7,263 nt of DNA from Frankiaceae bacterium (lineage in GTDB: Bacteria > Actinomycetota > Actinomycetes > JAVEEB01), in the NCBI GenBank assembly GCA_030840665.1, contig JAVEEB010000410.1:1-7263 (forward strand), read 5' to 3'. This document shows, one piece after another, positions 1 through 5,269 of this stretch (position 1 is its first letter; each line of letters opens with the position of its first letter). A program made the position numbers and the translations under genes. The notes under the pieces are model-generated. The model did no database searches. It was not told the origin of the DNA and saw nothing but the letters and a program-made list of their open reading frames with translations.

Positions 1-164
1 AGGTCGGGGTCTCGATGATGACGCAGATCCGCGGCACGTCGAACGCCAAGGCAACTCGCGAGCTCGGTTGGACGCCGCGATACGCCAGTTATCGCGAAGG
101 TTTTCGGGACGGCCTGGGTGACGTGCCGGTGCCCGGCGTTGGCGTGCTCCCTGCCCGCGGTTGA
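1..164 (+). CDS. NAD(P)-dependent epimerase/dehydratase-like protein, C-terminal fragment (5' end outside window)
   Basis: Only the last 53 codons are present. The first complete codon is at position 3 and the TGA stop is at 162-164. The translation contains MTQIRGTSNAKATRELGW followed by TPRYASYREGFRDGL. This is the typical C-terminal end of atypical short-chain dehydrogenases of the NAD-dependent epimerase/dehydratase family: a 'R-G-x-SNAKA-R-ELGW-P-Y-S-REGF' segment that closes the substrate domain. The nucleotide-binding GxxGxxG region and the catalytic YxxxK lie upstream of the window, so neither activity nor substrate can be judged. The tail after GL (GDVPVPGVGVLPARG) looks non-conserved. 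The gene ends 31 nt before a complete ECF41-type sigma factor on the same strand. ECF41 sigma genes are known to sit beside carboxymuconolactone decarboxylase, oxidoreductase or epimerase (COE) genes and to regulate them, so this is probably the COE partner. Family assignment is fairly sure; the role is inferred from context. Confidence 0.8.
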   Translation, partial: VGVSMMTQIRGTSNAKATRELGWTPRYASYREGFRDGLGDVPVPGVGVLPARG

Positions 165-182
165 GTAAGGGACATCACGACG

Positions 183-188
183 AGGAGG
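183..188 (+). promoter_or_regulatory. Shine-Dalgarno sequence of the ECF sigma gene
   Basis: AGGAGG lies 7 nt before the ATG at 196-198. It is a full match to the anti-SD core at ideal spacing and fixes the start of the sigma factor. No separate promoter is evident in the 31-nt gap after the upstream stop codon, so co-transcription with the epimerase-like gene is likely. Confidence 0.8.
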
Positions 189-195
189 GAGCCGG

Positions 196-1131
196 ATGAG
201 GGACGACCTGGAGACGGTGTTTCGGGACCTTCGCCCGTACGCGTTCTCGATCGCCTATCGGATGCTCGGGAGCGTCAGCGACGCGGAGGACATCGTCCAG
301 GACGCGTTCCTACGGTTGGGCCAAGGCACTGACGAGGAGCTGCGCTCCCCGAAGGCGTACGTCGCCACGGTGACGACGCGGTTGGCGATCGACGCGTTGC
401 GCGTCGCTCGAACGAGGCGCGAGACCTACGTCGGCCCGTGGTTGCCGGAGCCGTTGCTCGACGACGGCGCCTCGGACGTGCAGCTGGCCGCCGAAATCTC
501 CGACTCGCTCAGCATGGCGTTCCTCGTCGTACTGGAGACGATGAGTCCGCTCGAACGGGCGGTGTTTCTGCTGCACGACGTGTTCAGTTTCGACTACGAC
601 GAGATTGCCAAGGTTGTCGGGAAAGAGGAGGCGAACTGCCGGCAGGTCGCCAGCCGGGCCCGGCGCCGCGTGCACGACGAGAAGCCGCGCTTCGAGGCCT
701 CACGCGATCAGCGGGACCGGCTCGCCGGTCGATTCTTCGCCGCGTGTCAGGGCAGGGACATGGCCGGCCTGGTCGAGCTGCTGGCCGCCGATGCAGTGTT
801 CTACGGCGACGGCGGGACGAAGGGCAGCGGCGTGAACCGGCCCATTCATGGCCGCGACAGCATCGTCGGGATCCTGCTCAGCTGGTTCGGGCAGGGCGCC
901 GGCCTCGGGATCGTCTGCGATGCCGTCTGGATCAACGGTCAGCCGGGGGCGACGTTCCGCGATCCCGACGGCCGGCTGATCAACGTGATAGTCCTCGACA
1001 TCGTCGACGGGTCCGTCCAAGCCGTGCGGTCGGTCATCAACCCGGACAAGCTCGCCCACCTCGGCCCGCTCTCGCCGATCGGGCGGCGTTCCAAACGCCA
1101 ACAATGGAACGCGGACGGCCCAGTTAGCTGA
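196..1131 (+). CDS. ECF41-family (SigJ-like) RNA polymerase sigma factor with C-terminal SnoaL-like domain
   Basis: This 311-residue extracytoplasmic-function sigma factor directs RNA polymerase to a small set of promoters. Residues about 8-75 form sigma region 2, with YRMLGSVSDAEDIVQDAF at 21-38 and the SPKAYVATVTTRLAIDALR helix at 51-69. The linker carries WLPEPL (82-87), a hallmark of group ECF41. Residues about 107-160 form sigma region 4, with SPLERAVFLLHDVF at 117-130 and the DNA-binding helix-turn-helix from about 133 to 158. Residues about 173-290 are a SnoaL-like (NTF2-fold) extension with a DGGTK box (205-209; the family box is usually DGGGK) and NPDKL (282-286). In studied ECF41 proteins this extension takes the place of a separate anti-sigma factor and tunes activity by contacting the sigma core. 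No anti-sigma gene is seen here, in keeping with that. A basic tail of about 20 residues follows (IGRRSKRQQW). The start is supported by AGGAGG 7 nt upstream. The gene follows an epimerase-type gene by 31 nt, and its stop overlaps the end of the convergent permease gene by 8 nt. Confidence 0.93.
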   Translation: MRDDLETVFRDLRPYAFSIAYRMLGSVSDAEDIVQDAFLRLGQGTDEELRSPKAYVATVTTRLAIDALRVARTRRETYVGPWLPEPLLDDGASDVQLAAEISDSLSMAFLVVLETMSPLERAVFLLHDVFSFDYDEIAKVVGKEEANCRQVASRARRRVHDEKPRFEASRDQRDRLAGRFFAACQGRDMAGLVELLAADAVFYGDGGTKGSGVNRPIHGRDSIVGILLSWFGQGAGLGIVCDAVWINGQPGATFRDPDGRLINVIVLDIVDGSVQAVRSVINPDKLAHLGPLSPIGRRSKRQQWNADGPVS

Positions 1132-2086
1132 GGCGCACCCGCGGGTCGAGCACGGCGTACAACATGTCCACGAGGATGTTGGCCACGACGATGGCTGTCG
1201 CGGAGATGAGCACGACCCCGATGATGATCGGCAGGTTCTGATTGCCGATCGCGTGCACGGACTCCCAGCCCAAGCCCGGCAGGCCGAAGACTGTCTCCGT
1301 GAGGATCGCCCCGCCGATGACGCTCGCCGCGTCGATGCCGAACTGCGTGACCACCGGGGTAAGCGCGCTGCGCAACGCGTGCCGCAGGATCACCCTCTTC
1401 TCGGACAGCCCCTTGGCGCGTGCGGTGCGCACGTAGTCCTCGCCGAGCACCTCGAGCATGGAACTGCGGCTCAGCCGGGTGTACGCGGCCGCTGAGATGA
1501 GGGCAAGCGTCAGCCAGGGCAGGATCAGATGCAATGCCCATTGCGACACGCTCGTCGTGAGCCCGACGTACCCGGACGCGGGGAACCAGCGGTGCCCGGC
1601 CTTGGTCAGCCGGAAGAACAGGAAGTAGATGAGCGTCAGGCCGAGGACGAAGACGGGGATCGAGTAGAAGAACAACGCGCTGGCCGTAAAGGCGCGGTCG
1701 ATGAAGCTCCGTGGCCGGACACTCGAGTACACCCCCGTGGACACCCCGAGGATGAACCACAGAATCGCGGCCCCCACGGCGAGAGACAGCGTGACCGGCG
1801 CCGCCTGCTTCAGGACCGTGGTCACCGGCTGCCCGTTGTAGAAGTCGAAGCCGAGGTCACCATGCAGCAGTCGCCAGACGAAGTGCCGGTACTGGGCGTA
1901 GAACGGTTGGTCGAGCCCGAGGCGGTGGTACGCGCGGTCCACGACCTCCGGTGTGGCCTGGCGCCCGGCGATGCGCCGCGCGATGTCGCGAGGGCTGCCC
2001 GCGAAGAAGAGCGCGTACACGGCGATCGTCACGAGGACCAGGACGAGGATGCCCTGAGCGATTCGTCGAACAAGGAAGCGCAGCAT
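1124..2086 (-). CDS. Peptide/oligopeptide-type ABC transporter permease, DppB/OppB type
   Basis: This 320-residue integral membrane protein is one of the two channel-forming subunits of a Dpp/Opp-type importer. It begins MLRFLVRRIAQG and has a first membrane helix at about 9-29, the usual DppB opening. It continues with the periplasmic-side segment containing LGLDQPFYAQY (56-66) and LLHGDLGF (73-80), then further membrane helices at about 97-122, 132-158, 184-205, 245-262 and 286-308. The EAA loop that contacts an ATPase is DYVRTARAKGL (217-227) and downstream. The conserved TETVFGLPGLGWE segment spans 263-275, and DPRVRLS ends the protein. An in-frame ATG at 2152 would add 22 residues lying inside the upstream gene. 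I prefer the ATG at 2084-2086 because it matches family length and has AGAGG (2094-2098) 7 nt before it, overlapping the upstream TAG stop. It is the last gene of the operon, 10 nt after the DppC-type gene. The substrate cannot be read from this subunit. Confidence 0.93.
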   Translation of the reverse strand: MLRFLVRRIAQGILVLVLVTIAVYALFFAGSPRDIARRIAGRQATPEVVDRAYHRLGLDQPFYAQYRHFVWRLLHGDLGFDFYNGQPVTTVLKQAAPVTLSLAVGAAILWFILGVSTGVYSSVRPRSFIDRAFTASALFFYSIPVFVLGLTLIYFLFFRLTKAGHRWFPASGYVGLTTSVSQWALHLILPWLTLALISAAAYTRLSRSSMLEVLGEDYVRTARAKGLSEKRVILRHALRSALTPVVTQFGIDAASVIGGAILTETVFGLPGLGWESVHAIGNQNLPIIIGVVLISATAIVVANILVDMLYAVLDPRVRLS

Positions 2087-2096
2087 GTCTCGGCCT

Positions 2097-3077
2097 CTAC
2101 TTCGCGAAGATGCGGTCGCTGCGGGGGTCGAACGCGTCCCGCACGCCGTCACCGAGGATGTTGAACGCCAGCGTCGTGATCAGGAGCGCCAGGCCCGGGA
2201 AGAACAAGTACCACCATGCGATCTGGTACTGGTTCTGTGCGGCGGCGATCATCTGCCCCCAGTCGGCGGTGGGGGGCGGGATGCCGACGCCGAGGTAGGA
2301 CAGCGCCGCCTCGCTGACGATGCTGACCGGCAACAGGAGCGTCGAGAACACGATCGCCGGCGCGATGACGTTCGGCAGGATGTCGATGAAGATAATGCGC
2401 ATGTTGCTCGCCCCGAGGGAGCGCGCGGCCTCCACGAACTCGCGTTCGCGCATCGAGATCACCTGCCCGCGGATGATGCGCGCGACGGACGCCCAGCCGC
2501 TGAACGCAATGACGACCATGACGACCCACATGTTGATCTGGCCCAGCACAGTGACGAGTGCGATCGCGAAGAGCAGGTAGGGCACTGACAGCACGACGTC
2601 GATGATGCGCGCCAGCACGCCGTCGACGAGGCCGCCGTAGTAGCCGGCGATCAGGCCGACGATCAGCCCGATGACGATTGTCAGCAGCGTCGCGCCAATT
2701 CCGACCGTGAGCGAGACGCGGGCGCCGTACGCGATGCGCACGAGGATGTCCCGGCCGCTGTCATCCGTTCCGAACCAGAACTTCGAGCTCGGCGCGTGCG
2801 CCTGCCCGAGCGCCGACAGAGCGTCGAGACCCCGGTACTGCTTGTTGGGTGGGTGACCGGTGATGTGCGCGACGACAGGTGCGAAGACTGCGAAGAGTGC
2901 GATGAGAATGATGATGCCCAGCGAGAGCATCGCGCCCCTGTCGCGCTTCAAGCGGTCGAAGGCTAGCGACAACGGGCTGCGCCCGCGGATCGCCTTGGGC
3001 CCCGGCGGGGCGGGGGTCGCCTGATCGAGGACGTCGGTACCCGCCAGTGACAGCGCGTCGCCAACACCTTGCGTCAT
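2097..3077 (-). CDS. Peptide/oligopeptide-type ABC transporter permease, DppC/OppC type
   Basis: This 326-residue inner-membrane protein is the second channel subunit, expected to pair with the DppB-type permease encoded just downstream. A hydrophilic N-terminal part of about 48 residues precedes the first membrane helix (about 50-70). A loop then leads into FGTDDSGRDILVRIAYGARVS (102-122), a highly conserved DppC signature. Further membrane helices lie at about 123-147, 163-181, 184-202, 237-256 and 287-308. The EAA loop that docks on an ATPase is EFVEAARSLGAS (213-224) through LPN (234-236). The C-terminal LGDGVRDAFDPR (308-319) is also typical. Length is normal for the family. The ATG overlaps the TGA of the preceding ATPase gene (ATGA, 3074-3077), with AGGTGG shortly before it, so translation is probably coupled. 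It ends in TAG, 10 nt before the DppB-type start. Placing dppC before dppB is the reverse of the classical order. Confidence 0.94.
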   Translation of the reverse strand: MTQGVGDALSLAGTDVLDQATPAPPGPKAIRGRSPLSLAFDRLKRDRGAMLSLGIIILIALFAVFAPVVAHITGHPPNKQYRGLDALSALGQAHAPSSKFWFGTDDSGRDILVRIAYGARVSLTVGIGATLLTIVIGLIVGLIAGYYGGLVDGVLARIIDVVLSVPYLLFAIALVTVLGQINMWVVMVVIAFSGWASVARIIRGQVISMREREFVEAARSLGASNMRIIFIDILPNVIAPAIVFSTLLLPVSIVSEAALSYLGVGIPPPTADWGQMIAAAQNQYQIAWWYLFFPGLALLITTLAFNILGDGVRDAFDPRSDRIFAK

Positions 3078-4198
3078 GTCGCACCACCTGTGGGGAGTTC
3101 GTCCGGAGTCGCGAGGGCCGCGCTCGGTATGGCGCTGGCCAGCACCTCGTCGTCACCGACGGGGTAATGGCAGGCCGCCCGGTGGCTCGGCGGGTCGCTC
3201 AATCGCGGGACCAGGAGCGGCGCGTCGTTGACACATAGCCGCCCGTCGTTCTTCGGGCACCGCGGGTGGAAGCGGCAACCGCTGGGCGGCGAGATCGGCG
3301 AGGGCACGTCGCCGGTGAGAATGATGCGTTGCCGCGTGTGTGCCGTCGCCGGGTCCGGGATGGGGACGGCCGACAGGAGCGCCCGCGCGTACGGGTGGCG
3401 CGACTTGTTGTAGAGGTCGCTGCCGCCTGCCTGCTCGATGACGGTGCCGAGGTACATCACGGCGACGTCGTCACTCACGTGCCGCACGACGGAGAGGTCG
3501 TGCGCGATGAACAGGTAGGTGAGGCCGAACTCCTTCTGAAGGTCGGCGAGCAGGTTGATGATCTGCGCCTGGATCGACACGTCGAGGGCCGAGACGGGCT
3601 CGTCGCAGACGATGAGCTTCGGCCGCAGGATCAGCGCCCGCGCAACGCCGATCCGCTGGCGCTGGCCACCGGAGAACTCCGACGGGAACCGGTTGTAATG
3701 CTCGGGGTTGAGGCCGACGAGCTCCATCGTCTCTTGGACGAGCCGGCGTCGGGACTTGCGATCGCCGCCGTCGGACATGCCGTGGATGACGAGAGGGTCG
3801 GCGATGATCGAGCCGACGCGGCGCCGGGGGTTGAGCGAGCCGAACGGGTCCTGGAAGATCATCTGGACCTGGCGGCGGAACGGCTGCAACGCGCGGCGGG
3901 AGAGCTTGGTGACGTCCTGGCCGTCGAACTCGATGGTTCCCGAGGTGGGTTCGAGGAGCCGCGTGACGCAGCGCGCGAGCGTGGACTTGCCGCAGCCCGT
4001 CTCGCCCACGAGCCCCAGTGTCTGACCGCGCCGGATGGTCAGAGAAACGCCATCGACGGCGTGGACGTGCTCGCGAGTGCCGCGCAGAGAGCCCGAGTGC
4101 ACCGGAAAGTGCTTGACCAGATCGGTGACACGCACGAGAACGTCGTCGTCGGACGCCCGGTGGGTGTTGGTGCCGTCAACGTTCGTGGTCGCGGTCAC
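3074..4198 (-). CDS. Peptide-type ABC transporter ATP-binding protein, DppF/OppF type
   Basis: This 374-residue cytoplasmic ATPase is one of the two nucleotide-binding subunits that power the importer. Its complete set of ABC motifs comprises Walker A GETGCGKST (65-73), Q-loop Q116 in IFQDPFGSLNPR, signature SGGQR (176-180), Walker B LIVCDEP with D199 and E200, D-loop SALD (203-206) and switch H233. The C-terminal oligopeptide-type domain follows, with GCRFHPRCP (307-315) and cysteines 308, 314, 322 and 343. In members of this family such a cysteine set can hold an iron-sulfur cluster. The SLNPRRRVG segment and the long (over 30-residue) N-terminal lead are usual for DppF. The chosen start is GTG 4196-4198, which overlaps the previous stop (GTGA) and gives family length. 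The reading frame is open up to an ATG at 4402, but those 68 extra residues are Arg/Ala-rich, lie wholly inside the upstream gene and resemble no ABC domain. Translation is probably coupled on both sides. Confidence 0.93.
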   Translation of the reverse strand: MTATTNVDGTNTHRASDDDVLVRVTDLVKHFPVHSGSLRGTREHVHAVDGVSLTIRRGQTLGLVGETGCGKSTLARCVTRLLEPTSGTIEFDGQDVTKLSRRALQPFRRQVQMIFQDPFGSLNPRRRVGSIIADPLVIHGMSDGGDRKSRRRLVQETMELVGLNPEHYNRFPSEFSGGQRQRIGVARALILRPKLIVCDEPVSALDVSIQAQIINLLADLQKEFGLTYLFIAHDLSVVRHVSDDVAVMYLGTVIEQAGGSDLYNKSRHPYARALLSAVPIPDPATAHTRQRIILTGDVPSPISPPSGCRFHPRCPKNDGRLCVNDAPLLVPRLSDPPSHRAACHYPVGDDEVLASAIPSAALATPDELPTGGAT

Positions 4199-5247
4199 GT
4201 GCGATCGCCCGTCAGTCGGGCGTCGGTCGCACCCGAGTAGGTGCCGGCGGCAACGGCCGCTCGAGCGGCCGCTCGACCTTCCTTGTCGGTCGGTAGCCAG
4301 CAGGCGGACTGGTGCGGCCCTTCTCCGAAGACCTGACGCAGCGGCGGCACCTTGGTGCGACACACATCCATCACGTAAGGGCATCGGGGGTGATACGGGC
4401 ACCCGGTCGGCAAGTTGATGAGGCTGGGTGGCTGGCCGGTAATCGGTCGCAGTCGCTCGCGCAGGTCGCCGTAAGCGGGGAGGGACTCGAGCAAACCCTC
4501 CGTATAAGGATGGTGGTGCTCGTAGAACATGTCGTGCTGACCGCTCTTTTCCATGGCCGTGCCGGCGTACATCACGATGACATCGTCAGCCATGTCGGCG
4601 ATGACGCCGAGGTCGTGGGTGATCATCATGATCGCCGTGCCGAACTCGCGCTGGATGCGCTTGAGCACATCGAGAACCTGAGCCTGCACCGTAACGTCGA
4701 GTGCGGTGGTCGGTTCGTCGGCGATGAGCAACTTCGGGTTGAGCGAGATGGCCATCGCGATCATCACGCGTTGGCGCATTCCCCCGGAGAACTGGTGCGG
4801 GAAGTCGTCGATCCGCCGCTGGGGCTGGGGGATGCCCACCAGCCCCAGCAGCTCGACCGCGCGTTCGTGTGCCTTTGCCTTCGACAAGCCCTTGTCGTGC
4901 GCGCGGATCGCTTCCACGATCTGCCAGCCGACGCGGTAGTACGGGTGCAGGCTCGACAACGGATCCTGAAAGATCATCGCGATCTCAGAGCCTCGGAGCG
5001 CCTGAAGCGCGTCGCGCTTCAGGGTGAACATGTCCCTGCCGTCGAAGACGACCTTGCCGGAGACCTGAGCGCCACGTGTCAGACCCATGATGGTCTGGCT
5101 CATCACGCTCTTTCCAGAACCTGACTCTCCAACGATCCCGACCGTCGTGCCCTCCTTGAGGGAGAACGAGACGTTGCGGACCGCTTTCACGATCCCGTCG
5201 GGTGTGTGGAACGAGACGCTCAGGTCTTCGACATCGAGAAGGGACAT
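4195..5247 (-). CDS. Peptide-type ABC transporter ATP-binding protein, DppD/OppD type
   Basis: This 350-residue cytoplasmic ATPase is the partner of the DppF-type subunit. Its motifs are Walker A GESGSGKSV (40-48), Q-loop Q94 in IFQDPLSSLHPYYRVG, signature SGGMRQR (154-160; the Met is typical of DppD), Walker B LLIADEPT with D177 and E178, D-loop TALD (181-184) and switch H211 in MITHDLGV. The C-terminal domain has PTGCPYHPRCP (280-290) with cysteines 283, 289, 296 and 316, a candidate iron-sulfur site. About 30 Ala/Arg-rich residues after W317 look dispensable and contain a small internal DNA duplication. The ATG lies 22 nt after the binding-protein stop. The nearest SD-like sequence, GAGG (5261-5264), is 13 nt away, longer than ideal, so initiation may be moderate. 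The stop overlaps the next start by 4 nt (GTGA). Two strong inverted repeats lie inside this gene (5001-5023 and 4254-4271). Confidence 0.94.
   Translation of the reverse strand: MSLLDVEDLSVSFHTPDGIVKAVRNVSFSLKEGTTVGIVGESGSGKSVMSQTIMGLTRGAQVSGKVVFDGRDMFTLKRDALQALRGSEIAMIFQDPLSSLHPYYRVGWQIVEAIRAHDKGLSKAKAHERAVELLGLVGIPQPQRRIDDFPHQFSGGMRQRVMIAMAISLNPKLLIADEPTTALDVTVQAQVLDVLKRIQREFGTAIMMITHDLGVIADMADDVIVMYAGTAMEKSGQHDMFYEHHHPYTEGLLESLPAYGDLRERLRPITGQPPSLINLPTGCPYHPRCPYVMDVCRTKVPPLRQVFGEGPHQSACWLPTDKEGRAAARAAVAAGTYSGATDARLTGDRT
4254..4276. repeat. 12-bp tandem duplication forming overlapping perfect palindromes in the DppD-type gene tail
   Basis: CGGCCGCTCGA occurs at 4254-4264 and again at 4266-4276, giving a period of 12 bp. 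As a result 4254-4271 is a perfect 18-bp palindrome and 4261-4276 a perfect 16-bp palindrome. On the coding strand this encodes an Arg-Ala-Ala-Ala-Arg-Ala-Ala-Val stretch in the variable C-terminal tail. It lies about 55 nt before the GTG start of the next gene, where a strong mRNA hairpin could matter. Confidence 0.75.
5001..5023. repeat. Perfect 10-bp inverted repeat with 3-nt loop inside the DppD-type gene
   Basis: CCTGAAGCGC (5001-5010) and GCGCTTCAGG (5014-5023) are exact reverse complements separated by GTC. The mRNA would carry a very stable hairpin within codons for TLKRDALQALRG (residues 75-86). No U-tract follows on either strand, so it is not an intrinsic terminator. It may be a by-product of codon choice. 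Confidence 0.7.
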
Positions 5248-5269
5248 ATTGGGGCTAATACCTCACCAG

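Noticed and set aside
1137..1146. ACCCGCGGGT palindrome just past the sigma stop as a terminator
   Set aside because: It encodes the conserved Asp-Pro-Arg-Val end of the permease, has almost no loop and no U-tract on either strand, and is better explained by codon choice.
939..1760. Minus-strand frame of 273 codons spanning the 3' ends of both the permease and sigma genes
   Set aside because: It is a frame-shifted shadow of the DppB-type permease. The true frame has membrane helices and the EAA loop, and this one has neither.
3266..4240. Long plus-strand open frame of 324 codons opposite the DppF-type ATPase
   Set aside because: It is antisense to a gene with intact ABC motifs. Its composition (Asp, Arg, Val, Glu, Leu runs) is typical of the reverse frame of GC-rich coding DNA, and it shows no domain.
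4199..4402. N-terminal extension of the DppF-type ATPase to an upstream ATG
   Set aside because: The extra 68 residues are Arg/Ala-rich, lie inside the DppD-type gene and have no family counterpart. The GTGA overlap start gives normal length.
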